Positions 8,887 through 16,756 of a stretch of 64,000 nt of DNA are shown here, one piece after another (position 1 is the stretch's first letter; the number at the start of each line of letters is the position of its first letter). The stretch is taken from NCBI RefSeq assembly GCF_014841125.1, contig NZ_JACYTQ010000003.1:1-64000 (forward strand), in the 5' to 3' direction. A model generated the notes under the pieces. The model was not told the DNA's origin, searched no databases, and saw only the letters and a program-made list of their open reading frames with translations. Source of the stretch: Echinicola arenosa. GTDB lineage: Bacteria; Bacteroidota; Bacteroidia; Cytophagales; Cyclobacteriaceae. The translations under genes were made by a program, and so were the position numbers.

Positions 8887-9594
8887 GGAATAGAGTATTC
8901 CCACCAAAACCATACTATACACTAAGCTTCCTAATGTGGACATGACAATGTCCCAGAAATTAAGATGCTCAGGCAATACTATTGCCCGAACACCTAGGGT
9001 GATCACGCTTACTAATAATATTTGTGCAAAATAAGGTGATCGAGACGTTGGAGTGATAAACGTAGAAGGGAGCTTTTTATAAAAGACAAAAATACCTAAA
9101 AGACCTATTATGCTACTGATGATTTGTAAGAGGAAGTAACAAGGAACTGGTTTTCCAAATATTTTGACAGTTATACTTAATAATGGTATTTGAAGTACAG
9201 CCCAGCCATCATAATGGGTGAATGCATCCAAGAATAAATGGGAAGCGATACCTACCACTAAGGAGAATATGACCATTACAGAATGCTTTTTGAAATAGCT
9301 TAACCAGTCGAAATCTACATACCGGATCAATTTGCTTTTGGCTGTTTCAGGTAATGCTTTGATGAAAAGGTCTCGAACCAATAAATGGAATAATAGACAT
9401 AAAATAATTCCTAGTGGAATATCCAATAATAAAATTCCCCAAGGGTGGTGCCCAATATTTTCACCTGCTTTCATTTTCAAAAAAAACTCAAAGTCAGGTA
9501 CCATGCTGCCCACAATAAGTGCTGTTGCAGAGAGTGGCTTCAATGCTTTTTTAAAAGGTAGAAGATAAACTGGATGAGATAAAGTAAAGGGCAT
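8617..9594 (-). CDS. DUF4184 family membrane protein with extended antisense tail
   Basis: A 325-residue polytopic protein starting MPFTLSHPVYLLPFKK, the hallmark of DUF4184. Conserved polar motifs are VGSMVPDFEFFL, IASHLFLDAFTHYDGW and others, in the style of LexA-inducible YdjM-like or PlsC-independent membrane hydrolases. The function is unknown. Membrane segments end around residue 236-245 (MVLVGILYSLGNN). The remaining roughly 85 residues are basic, unlike the family, and are read from the strand opposite the STAS gene. A natural stop may therefore have been lost, giving a read-through tail. The gene starts 17 bp after the single-domain response regulator and probably shares its transcript. 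Confidence 0.82.
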   Translation of the reverse strand: MPFTLSHPVYLLPFKKALKPLSATALIVGSMVPDFEFFLKMKAGENIGHHPWGILLLDIPLGIILCLLFHLLVRDLFIKALPETAKSKLIRYVDFDWLSYFKKHSVMVIFSLVVGIASHLFLDAFTHYDGWAVLQIPLLSITVKIFGKPVPCYFLLQIISSIIGLLGIFVFYKKLPSTFITPTSRSPYFAQILLVSVITLGVRAIVLPEHLNFWDIVMSTLGSLVYSMVLVGILYSLGNNRRSYKIIHRSAINPLFNSRRFSIKKNKLSIGMIKLMMYMNNFIDPGKVYLFDFRGIHIHLIKPSIGQVKNMVSKFDNIISDKSSR

Positions 9595-9611
9595 AATAGG
9601 TTCTTTTTTGA

Positions 9612-9983
9612 TTAGTTCAAACTGGTTAGAATTCGCGTTACTTCTGTTTTAGTAGCCCTACTTTTAAGCAGGTATTCGTGTGATCCAGACTCCATTGCGC
9701 TAATGGCTACATTGAGGTCTTCAAAAGAAGTACAGAAAACCACATTGGTGTTTGAATTTTTGCTTTTGATATGGGGGAGTGCTTCCAGTCCATTTGTTTC
9801 ATCCATTTGGTAATCAAGAAATACCAATGAAGGGTTAAGGTGAAGGTTGTCCAAACAGTCTTTACCATTATTGAAAAGCTGAATGTTTTTGAACCCCATG
9901 TCAGATAATACTTGGGAAAGTACAGATTGCCAAAACGGATCGTCATCGACAATAAAGATGGTTTTTTCTAAATGTGTTTTCAT
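9612..9983 (-). CDS. Single-domain response regulator (CheY-like)
   Basis: A 123-residue receiver domain with no output domain. The acidic pocket is IVDDDP, the phospho-acceptor is Asp57 (FLDYQMDE) and Lys107 (LLKSRA) completes the site. A switch Thr/Ser lies at VVFCTSFED. Such regulators act by protein contact or as an intermediate in a phosphorelay. It follows the H-NOX/HNOBA-kinase genes on the same strand but is separated from the kinase by 219 bp holding its own regulatory region. That region has a strong sigma-54-type promoter 26-41 bp upstream of the start and a TTCC-N7-GGAA dyad further up. It is probably a receiver for the HPt domain of the neighbouring kinase. Confidence 0.92.
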   Translation of the reverse strand: MKTHLEKTIFIVDDDPFWQSVLSQVLSDMGFKNIQLFNNGKDCLDNLHLNPSLVFLDYQMDETNGLEALPHIKSKNSNTNVVFCTSFEDLNVAISAMESGSHEYLLKSRATKTEVTRILTSLN

Positions 9984-10008
9984 ACTATTCTGTTTTTAGA
10001 AAGGAGTA

Positions 10009-10024
10009 TGCTATACACGTGCCA
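10009..10024 (-). promoter_or_regulatory. Sigma-54 (RpoN) promoter for the single-domain response regulator
   Basis: Read on the minus strand the sequence is TGGCACGTGTATAGCA, with the invariant GG (10022-10023) and GC (10010-10011) separated by exactly 10 bases, matching TGGCAC-N5-TTGCA with one mismatch. A transcript would begin near 9998, 15 bases before the ATG. An NtrC-type activator carrying GAFTGA is encoded 4 kb away. Confidence 0.75.
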
Positions 10025-10078
10025 TATCAAGAAAATGTCGTTTATGAGCTGTTTATGTCGATTTTATAGGTGTTTATA

Positions 10079-10093
10079 TTCCAAATTTTGGAA
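10079..10093. promoter_or_regulatory. TTCC-N7-GGAA dyad, putative activator site 1
   Basis: TTCCAAATTTTGGAA has perfect 7-bp arms around one central base. It lies 56-70 bp upstream of the -24 element of the sigma-54 promoter, the position expected for an NtrC-family enhancer site. Two more sites with the same half-sites and spacing occur near the other genes of this island. Confidence 0.55.
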
Positions 10094-10202
10094 AATAATC
10101 TTGTTAGTGGAAAGGTTGTTGAATATTCAGGGAGATAAAAAAATATATAGGCAAACCGCGTCACCTACAAATTTAGATCAATAACCTAATAAGACTATCA
10201 AA

Positions 10203-13200
10203 TTACAACTGTATATGTTCTAATTCTTGGTTCACTTCCTCAATCACCTTATCAATTTTATTAATGGACTTTTGTATGTTTTCATCAGACATATTGCCTT
10301 CTTCTAATTTTCTAATGTCCTGTTGGATAGAAGTGATACCCAGGCTCGATATAGAGGGCTTCATCCTATGGGCTATTTTTTTGATTTGCTCTCGGTTACT
10401 ACTTTTATAAGCGTCTTTGATTTCCTGCATGGAGGAGGAGGAAAGCGTTTTGAAAAGATCAATCATTTTTTGTTGGAAAAGCTTATTTCCTGGAGATAAG
10501 GCTTTTAATTTTTCCAAATCATAGAGCTTTTCCGTCGAATCTGGAAGCTTTTTGTTTATACTTTCAGCTTTGTCTTTATCATTTCTTAGATCATTGTCTA
10601 GCCATTTACAAGTCGTTTCCAATAATTGGTATTCATCAAATGGTTTGGCCAGGTAATCATTCATTCCTTGATCCAAGAATTTGACATCATCACCCTTTAA
10701 AGCAAAGGCTGTCAAGGCAATGATGGGGATTTCTGTAATTTCTTTTTGTCGGATGATTTTAGTCGCTTTTAATCCATCCAGCATCGGCATTTGAATATCC
10801 ATAAGAATCAAATCAACTGGAAATTTCTCTACCTGATCAATGGCTTTTATCCCATTGTCTGCTTCTAATATTTTGGCGCCATAATTACTAAGGATAGTAG
10901 AGGCTACCAATCTGTTCATATCATTGTCATCAGTGACCAAAATTAACTTGTCCTTTAAAATGCTGGTGTCAACTGTGTTGGGTTTTGTTGTTGGTAAATT
11001 CTCCGCTTTTCCTTTGAGAAGTGGTAATAGGACAAAAACGGATGTTCCTTGGTTTTTGACACTCGATACTGTGATTTTACCGCCCATGAGTTCTACCAAT
11101 TCCTTACAAATACTCATGCCCAGACCAGTTCCTCCAAATTTTCTGGTGATTGAAGAATCTTCCTGGTGGAATTTTTTGAACAGGTTTTTAACAAATTCTT
11201 CTTCCATTCCTATGCCTGTATCCGAGATACCTATTTTGATGTTCTGAATATCATCTTGTTCAGATATCAATTCGAAGGTAATGTCTACATTTCCTTTTTC
11301 TGTGAACTTGATGGCATTGGAAATAAGGTTGAGAAGAATTTGATTGAGCCTGTAAGGATCGCCAATTAGGACATTGGAAATTTGGGAGTCAAATGTTGAG
11401 TTGGTGAATTTAATACCCTTTTCTTCAGCTTTATGTCCCATTACTTGCATGACCCTGGTCAGAACATGGTGAGGTTCGAAGCCGATTTCCTCAAGTGAGA
11501 GCTTACCGGCTTCGATTTTGGATAGGTCCAGTATGTCATTAATTATAATTAGCAAATTATCCGCAGCTGAATTAATAGTATTAAGATAAAAGGTTTGGTC
11601 TGAATCTAAAACTGTTTTGCGTAATTGATTGATCATTCCTGTTATTGCATTCATCGGAGTCCGAATTTCATGACTCATATTGGCAAGAAACAATTCTTTA
11701 GCTCTCGTTGATGCTTCAGCGTCTTCCTTTGCTTGGATCAGTTCTTTTTCTAATTCTTTTTGAGAGGTAATATCAAGGTGTATTCCCAAAGAACCAATCA
11801 ATTCCCCATCATCGTTATAATTAGGGGATCCGCTAACAAACCACCATTTCTTTTCTCCAGCTTTATTTTTAACGGAGATCTCAAAATTGTCCGAAATACC
11901 TTGATTTCTCAAGTTTCGCTTTTCTTCAAGTAATTGATGGCCCTTTTTTTCCAGCAGTAGATCAGTAGCTTTTCCTCCGTGAAGCTCTTTAAGAGAATAA
12001 CCCGCCATTTCACAAAAACGCTTGTTGGCATAAAGGATGTTTTCATGGTTATCCACTTCAAGAATGCCCAAGTTCATGTTGGTAATGATATTCCGATATT
12101 TCTCTTCCTGAATCTTTAGGTGTCTTTCTGAGTCTTTTCTTTCAGTAATATTTAAAATCATCTGTGTGAAAAGAAAGAGTAACTTCCTTTCTTTTTCTTC
12201 AAATTCATGAGTTTTTAAAACAGCATCAAAACCTATAAAACCTATCAGTTTATGGTTCCTGATCATGGGTAGTGTGATGAGACTTTTTACACCTTGTGGT
12301 TCAAGAATCCCTCTTAAACTATCGGGGCCTTCATCTGGAAGTAATGAGACATCGGGGATGTAAAAAGGTTCTCCTTTTGCATGCTTCTCTACCCATTGCG
12401 GAAAATAGGCAAGAGGAATCTGTTGTAGTTGGTCTATCTCGGGCCGAATACCTGCTCTGCACCACTCAAAAGTGTTTGAGGTTGTTTCATTACTGAAGTC
12501 GTAATCAAAGATATAAGCCCTATCTGCCTGCACAAACTCTCCGAGAGCTTCCAAAGATTTTTGGATGGCTTGATCCACATGCTCCAGTTCAATATTGATG
12601 TATTTTGAGGAAATATCGATCAGGATATTTTGAAGTTCAACTTCTTTTTTCAGCGCGAGGTCTGCATCTACGGAAGGAGTAATATCCCTGCCATAAATAT
12701 TGAAGTAATTGTTTTCTATTATTGGAATGACAATAAACGAATAGACTTTACCATCAGCTTCTATTTCAAAACTCTGTTTCTCCTCATTGAGTTGTAGTTC
12801 CTTGGATATTGTTTTCCAAAATTCCTTATGCGGATAATGCCTGTTTTTGTAGGTATAGGATATTAGCTTTGACGCAGATGGATTGGCCAGTAAGATGCTT
12901 CCATGGGTATCAATTCTTACTAATGGATCAGGGTTTTGCAAGGGAAACAAAGCTGTTTCTTCAATTTCTTTACTGGCCTTTTTGAGCTCATTCTTCTGTT
13001 TTTTTAATGTTTCAAGGACCTTTTTAAGGTCTTGGCTAATAGTTTCCTGATTTTTCAGGGAATGGAGTAAATCAAATGAGGGGTCGTGGTTTGCAAAATC
13101 GTGTATCGTAAGGGATTTTTCAGTAAGCTCTTCAATAGACTTAAACCATGGAGTCCCAATAAATAGTAATTGTTCTGAAGCGGAAATGACTTCAAATTGT

Positions 13201-13454
13201 CCTCTTAAATCAAACAGAGGATCCTCTGTATAATTAAGGATGACCATTTGATGGGTTAGCTTAAAAATATCGGCTGATTGCTCCTTAGCTGGAACAGGGA
13301 TTTTCACCTGAAATATTTCGGGAAAGGATTGGTGGAGAATTTCAGGATATAATTTTTTTAAGCTTTTGCCTAAAGCTGTAATTTTCAAGTCCTTTCCAAT
13401 GAGCATGTAAAAAGGAAAGATGTCGTTAAATTGCTCAAAATTAAATGAGATCAT
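10203..13454 (-). CDS. Hybrid sensor histidine kinase with H-NOX-associated (HNOBA) domain
   Basis: A 1083-residue soluble kinase without membrane segments. Residues 1-130 match HNOBA, the domain found in H-NOX partners and soluble guanylate cyclase: FNDIFPFYMLIGKDLKI, DLRGQFEVI, LLFIGTPWFKSIEELT. It is followed by the signalling coiled coil at about 135-165. Then come a PAS domain, a GAF domain (280-445), a second PAS (455-580), HisKA with MSHEIRTPMNA, HATPase (GTGLGMSICKE), a receiver (VTDDNDMNR, DIQMPMLDG) and a C-terminal HPt (IAHRMKPSISSLG). It begins 11 bp after the H-NOX stop codon, so both are made together. Known HNOBA kinases are inhibited by NO-bound H-NOX. The receiver and HPt suggest a phosphorelay to the downstream single-domain regulator. 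Confidence 0.93.
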   Translation of the reverse strand: MISFNFEQFNDIFPFYMLIGKDLKITALGKSLKKLYPEILHQSFPEIFQVKIPVPAKEQSADIFKLTHQMVILNYTEDPLFDLRGQFEVISASEQLLFIGTPWFKSIEELTEKSLTIHDFANHDPSFDLLHSLKNQETISQDLKKVLETLKKQKNELKKASKEIEETALFPLQNPDPLVRIDTHGSILLANPSASKLISYTYKNRHYPHKEFWKTISKELQLNEEKQSFEIEADGKVYSFIVIPIIENNYFNIYGRDITPSVDADLALKKEVELQNILIDISSKYINIELEHVDQAIQKSLEALGEFVQADRAYIFDYDFSNETTSNTFEWCRAGIRPEIDQLQQIPLAYFPQWVEKHAKGEPFYIPDVSLLPDEGPDSLRGILEPQGVKSLITLPMIRNHKLIGFIGFDAVLKTHEFEEKERKLLFLFTQMILNITERKDSERHLKIQEEKYRNIITNMNLGILEVDNHENILYANKRFCEMAGYSLKELHGGKATDLLLEKKGHQLLEEKRNLRNQGISDNFEISVKNKAGEKKWWFVSGSPNYNDDGELIGSLGIHLDITSQKELEKELIQAKEDAEASTRAKELFLANMSHEIRTPMNAITGMINQLRKTVLDSDQTFYLNTINSAADNLLIIINDILDLSKIEAGKLSLEEIGFEPHHVLTRVMQVMGHKAEEKGIKFTNSTFDSQISNVLIGDPYRLNQILLNLISNAIKFTEKGNVDITFELISEQDDIQNIKIGISDTGIGMEEEFVKNLFKKFHQEDSSITRKFGGTGLGMSICKELVELMGGKITVSSVKNQGTSVFVLLPLLKGKAENLPTTKPNTVDTSILKDKLILVTDDNDMNRLVASTILSNYGAKILEADNGIKAIDQVEKFPVDLILMDIQMPMLDGLKATKIIRQKEITEIPIIALTAFALKGDDVKFLDQGMNDYLAKPFDEYQLLETTCKWLDNDLRNDKDKAESINKKLPDSTEKLYDLEKLKALSPGNKLFQQKMIDLFKTLSSSSMQEIKDAYKSSNREQIKKIAHRMKPSISSLGITSIQQDIRKLEEGNMSDENIQKSINKIDKVIEEVNQELEHIQL

Positions 13455-13465
13455 ATTACATCAGT

Positions 13466-14011
13466 CTAAATCCATAATATGTCAAATAGGGCAGACCTTT
13501 CTGGGTGAAAAGGATCCGGGGTGATATTGATCTTCACTTGGCTACTAAATAACTTCGCAAGTCCTATCAGCATTCCATATACAAAATTCACCAATCCTGC
13601 TCTTTTGGATTTGTAGAGCAATTGAATATTGTTTCTTGAAATGGATGTAATGGCAAATTCAGGTGTTTGGATTTTCGGGTAAATCATCATTACCCTGGTA
13701 TGAAAAGCAGGGAGATTGATCAAAAACTCTCTTAGATCTTGTCCTCCAGTGGTCATTAAGGAGCCGTATCTTTCTTTAGAAAGTTTGACAATCCACCAAA
13801 TTCCAAGCTCTTTCAATAACTCATTTTGAGATTTTCCAATTACATTTCCCGCTGCTTCAATTAATTGAAAAGTAAGTTGGTCATCATAAACCTGGTTGAT
13901 CAAAAAGAAATCTATATCAAGATTAATCTGTTCCTTCGTATTGTCCCAACTCTCTTCACCATATTGGGTGATGATCAGGTCTTCGATTGCTTTATTAACT
14001 ATTCCGTACAT
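13466..14011 (-). CDS. H-NOX haem nitric-oxide/oxygen-binding sensor
   Basis: A 181-residue stand-alone H-NOX protein, the usual bacterial length. The start MYGIVNKAIEDLI is diagnostic. The proximal haem ligand is His104 (PAFHTRV), and the propionate-binding YxSxR motif is Tyr133-Ser135-Arg137. The conserved proximal Pro is at about 117. The distal position equivalent to the oxygen-stabilising Tyr140 of thermophilic H-NOX proteins is Asn142 here (GLVNFV), where NO sensors usually have Pro. A classic oxygen-binding tyrosine is therefore absent and NO is the likely ligand, with some doubt because Asn is polar. It is first in an operon with the HNOBA kinase. The upstream region carries dyads and a TTTTGGCAT that fits a -24 box, but the -12 box is poor. 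Confidence 0.95.
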   Translation of the reverse strand: MYGIVNKAIEDLIITQYGEESWDNTKEQINLDIDFFLINQVYDDQLTFQLIEAAGNVIGKSQNELLKELGIWWIVKLSKERYGSLMTTGGQDLREFLINLPAFHTRVMMIYPKIQTPEFAITSISRNNIQLLYKSKRAGLVNFVYGMLIGLAKLFSSQVKINITPDPFHPERSALFDILWI

Positions 14012-14121
14012 CGTATAATTGTCATTCTTTTGCTTAGAATAACATAAAACAATGCCAAAACTGTATTTGATGGCTAATAGAGGCTGAGGCCTTTTTAGGA
14101 GATACTGGCCTGAAGAGATTA

Positions 14122-14136
14122 TTCCGATTATTGGAA
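14122..14136. promoter_or_regulatory. TTCC-N7-GGAA dyad, putative activator site 2
   Basis: TTCCGATTATTGGAA, with the same half-sites and spacing as the site at 10079. It lies 111-125 bp upstream of the H-NOX start and about 65-80 bp above a TTTTGGCAT (-24-like) element at 14053-14060. Confidence 0.5.
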
Positions 14137-14146
14137 TTTATTCCAA
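14131..14146. promoter_or_regulatory. Perfect 16-bp palindrome overlapping site 2
   Basis: TTGGAATTTATTCCAA has 7-bp arms about a central TT and overlaps the TTCC-N7-GGAA dyad by six bases. The region lies between the H-NOX start and the end of the NtrC-type regulator gene. It could be a second operator half-overlapping the first, or part of the 3' end of the upstream transcript. Confidence 0.4.
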
Positions 14147-14156
14147 AAAGTAGAAG

Positions 14157-15506
14157 CTAAAGATCGCCTTCTTTGATCATTTTATAGATGGTGCTTTTAC
14201 CAATATCCAGTTGTTTGGCCGTGATCAAAACATCATTATCGTTCTTTTCCAAATAATATTTAATAATATCCTTGGTGTGTTCTTTTAGAGACTTTTGCTC
14301 CAATAAAAACATATCCTCCTTTGTGATATTATTAAAGGATATGTCATCTGCCATGATTTCTTTTTCATTTGACATGACTATTGCTAATTCAATGATGGCT
14401 TTGAGTTCACGGACATTTCCGGGATATTGGTACTTCAAAAGTTTTGCTTTGGCCTCTTTACTTAGACTGATCGGAGCCATTTGATTGTCTTTCGTAAACT
14501 CATCAATAAAGAATTTTGCCAAGATCAGTACGTCATTGTCTCTTTCACGCAGCGGAGGTAGGGAAATAGGTAAACCCATAATTCTGTAGAAAAGGTCTTC
14601 TCTAAATTCATTGCTTTTCACCTTTTCGGCTAGATTTTGATGGGTAGCCACTATGAGTCTTACATCAAGCTTTACTTTTTCATTTCCACCTACCCGAGTA
14701 ACTTCTCTTTCCTGAAGTACCCTGAGAAGTTTACTCTGGTTATTAAGGTCCAATTCGGCAATTTCATCCAAAAAGATAGTGCCACCCTCTGCTTCTTCAA
14801 ACTTGCCTATTTTGCGGGTAAGCGCTCCTGTAAAAGCACCTTTTTCGTGACCAAAAAGTTCACTTTCAATAAGCTCTTTGGGGATGGCTGCCATGTTCAC
14901 GGCTACGAAATTCTTTTTCTTTCTCTTGCTATTGTAATGGATAGCTTTGGCTACGACTTCTTTTCCGGTGCCTGTTTCTCCTGAAATGGAAACATTGATA
15001 TTTGTTTTGACAGCCTTTTCAATAAGAGTAAATACCTTTTGAAGTGAGGAGCTATTGCCGATGATGGATTTTTGAAAAGTAAATTTTTGCCCCAGTTCTT
15101 CCTTTAGACTTTCTACTTCCATTTTAAGGCTTTGATTTTCCCTGATTCTAATCACACTGTTCCAAAGCAGGTCTTTGGTGGAATCGTCTTTCAGTAAGTA
15201 ATCACTGGCCCCCATTTTTAACATTTTTACTGCAATAGCAATGTTCTCCTGTGAACTGATTACGATCACTGGCAAATCCGGTAGCACATCACGTATTTTT
15301 TTGAATAAATCATCTCCTTCCATGTCAGGCAATGAAAAGTCCAGTGTGATCAAGTCGGGTTTGAGGTGCAAATGCTTGATCAATTCTTTCCCGGTTTCGA
15401 ATCGCTTTACCTGATAGTCAGGATTAAGTCCTAAATGGTACTCTAAAATCTGTCCATACCAAGGGTCATCCTCGACTATAAAAATTTGAAATCCATTCAT
15501 TTTCAT
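14157..15506 (-). CDS. Sigma-54-dependent NtrC-family response regulator
   Basis: A 449-residue transcription activator. A receiver domain (Asp56 in ITLDFSLP) is followed by a short coiled linker and an AAA+ domain with Walker A GETGTGKE (176-183) and the sigma-54-contacting loop GAFTGA (223-228). Walker B is [13 protein letters not shown]. The last 40 residues hold a Fis-type helix-turn-helix ([22 protein letters not shown] region). All residues needed for remodelling sigma-54 holoenzyme are present. The cognate kinase is not adjacent unless it is the HNOBA kinase downstream. It lies 145 bp upstream of the H-NOX operon on the same strand and divergent from the polysaccharide operon. Its DNA target is plausibly the TTCC-N7-GGAA dyad found in three neighbouring control regions. 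Confidence 0.95.
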   Translation of the reverse strand: MKMNGFQIFIVEDDPWYGQILEYHLGLNPDYQVKRFETGKELIKHLHLKPDLITLDFSLPDMEGDDLFKKIRDVLPDLPVIVISSQENIAIAVKMLKMGASDYLLKDDSTKDLLWNSVIRIRENQSLKMEVESLKEELGQKFTFQKSIIGNSSSLQKVFTLIEKAVKTNINVSISGETGTGKEVVAKAIHYNSKRKKKNFVAVNMAAIPKELIESELFGHEKGAFTGALTRKIGKFEEAEGGTIFLDEIAELDLNNQSKLLRVLQEREVTRVGGNEKVKLDVRLIVATHQNLAEKVKSNEFREDLFYRIMGLPISLPPLRERDNDVLILAKFFIDEFTKDNQMAPISLSKEAKAKLLKYQYPGNVRELKAIIELAIVMSNEKEIMADDISFNNITKEDMFLLEQKSLKEHTKDIIKYYLEKNDNDVLITAKQLDIGKSTIYKMIKEGDL

Positions 15507-15595
15507 GTGGCAAAATAAAAGTTAATTACTGTGGCTATTCTGTCAACTAATATAGAAAAAATATAAATGAAGTGTTGTGCAAAAATGAGAATGTA

Positions 15596-15610
15596 TTCCA
15601 GAATATGGAA
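15596..15610. promoter_or_regulatory. TTCC-N7-GGAA dyad, putative activator site 3
   Basis: TTCCAGAATATGGAA lies in the divergent region between the NtrC-type regulator (90 bp) and the GT2 gene of the polysaccharide operon (145 bp). Half-sites and spacing equal sites 1 and 2. A TTTTGGCAT at 15686-15694 lies between it and the GT2 start, but a matching -12 GC is not seen, so the promoter served is uncertain. Confidence 0.5.
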
Positions 15611-15754
15611 AATTGGCAAGGTTAAAATATTTTAAAATACTGAAAATCAATATTTTAAAATTAGGCATTGCAATTGGGTAAAGGGTTTTGGCATCAGTGA
15701 TAAAACATTGACCTACATATTTAAAAGATTGATTTACAATTAAACCATTTAGTT

Positions 15755-16576
15755 ATGAACAACATTCTCAAGGAAGATTTTCAAAAGTTTGCGATTGTAG
15801 TCCCATGCTACAATGAAGAAGAAAGATTTCCATACCATCATTTTTTGACTTTTGCCAAAATGAACCCTGATGTGCTTTTGTGCTTTGTCAATGATGGCAG
15901 CAAGGACAACACTTCCGGAGTATTGAGAGGTATACAAGTACAGTCACCTGAAAATATTGTGGTGCTGAACCTAAAGCAAAATGGAGGTAAATCAGCAGCC
16001 GTTAGACATGGAATGCTTTATATGCATTCAAAACATAACGTGCAGTTGTTGGGCTTTTTGGATGCAGACTTGGCTACTACACCCGAAGAGTGGTTGCAGA
16101 TGGCTATGTACAAAGAAAACTATCCTAAGTTCGGAGCTATAGTGGGTAGTAGAATCCAACGTTTGGGAGCAGATATTAAAAGAGATGATAATAGATCTTT
16201 ACTGAGCAACATTGTAAAGAGAGCCATAAAAAGCATTTTGAAAACCAACTTTCAAGACACTCAATGTGGTGCAAAGATATTTCACAGAAGTCTAGTGCCT
16301 TATTTATTTTCAGAGCCCTTCAAGACTCCCTGGTTATTTGATGTGGAAATTTTCTTGAGATTACAGCAAAAATTCGGAAAGACCACCTTGCAAAGAGGTG
16401 TACTGGAATTTCCGTTGATGCAGTGGACTGAAATAGGAGGTTCTAAACTAAAGTTTAAAGACTCTTTTAAAATACCCTTTCAATTATTCCAACTCTATTA
16501 CACGTATCGCGTGTCGCCATCCATGGTTTCCAAATCAGATGCTGCACCACTAATGTCAAAAAAAGTTGCGAGTTGA
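15755..16576 (+). CDS. GT2 glycosyltransferase, dolichyl/undecaprenyl-phosphate hexosyltransferase type
   Basis: A 273-residue GT-A fold enzyme starting VVPCYNEEERFP, with the nucleotide-binding FVNDGSKDNT. The metal-binding motif is FLDADLATTPEEW, and FQDTQCGAKIF plus WLFDVEIFLRL are typical of the ALG5/dolichyl-phosphate-glucose synthase subgroup. It has no membrane segments, whereas many bacterial homologues have two, so it probably makes a lipid-linked or directly attached hexose at the inner membrane face. First gene of the polysaccharide operon, 180 bp before manC. Product identity is confident at family level; donor sugar unknown. Confidence 0.9.
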   Translation: MNNILKEDFQKFAIVVPCYNEEERFPYHHFLTFAKMNPDVLLCFVNDGSKDNTSGVLRGIQVQSPENIVVLNLKQNGGKSAAVRHGMLYMHSKHNVQLLGFLDADLATTPEEWLQMAMYKENYPKFGAIVGSRIQRLGADIKRDDNRSLLSNIVKRAIKSILKTNFQDTQCGAKIFHRSLVPYLFSEPFKTPWLFDVEIFLRLQQKFGKTTLQRGVLEFPLMQWTEIGGSKLKFKDSFKIPFQLFQLYYTYRVSPSMVSKSDAAPLMSKKVAS

Positions 16577-16681
16577 TCACCCTCAATTCTCTTGAGAATA
16601 AACACTTAAAGCTGTACGATGGAAAAGTTGACTTATCACCCAATAATTAACAATTCAATTACACTTTAAGCTGTGCTTTGA

Positions 16682-16699
16682 TCGGGGCTGCGGCCCCGA
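16682..16699. promoter_or_regulatory. GC-rich hairpin in front of manC
   Basis: TCGGGGC-TGCG-GCCCCGA is a 7-bp perfect stem with a 4-nt loop inside AT-rich DNA, 57 bp upstream of manC. No T-run follows, so it is not a good terminator; it may be an mRNA-stability or attenuation element. Confidence 0.35.
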
Positions 16700-16756
16700 C
16701 TAGAGCTTTCAATTAATGAATCCAAATTTACATAAGACCTTTTAAAAGATAAGATC

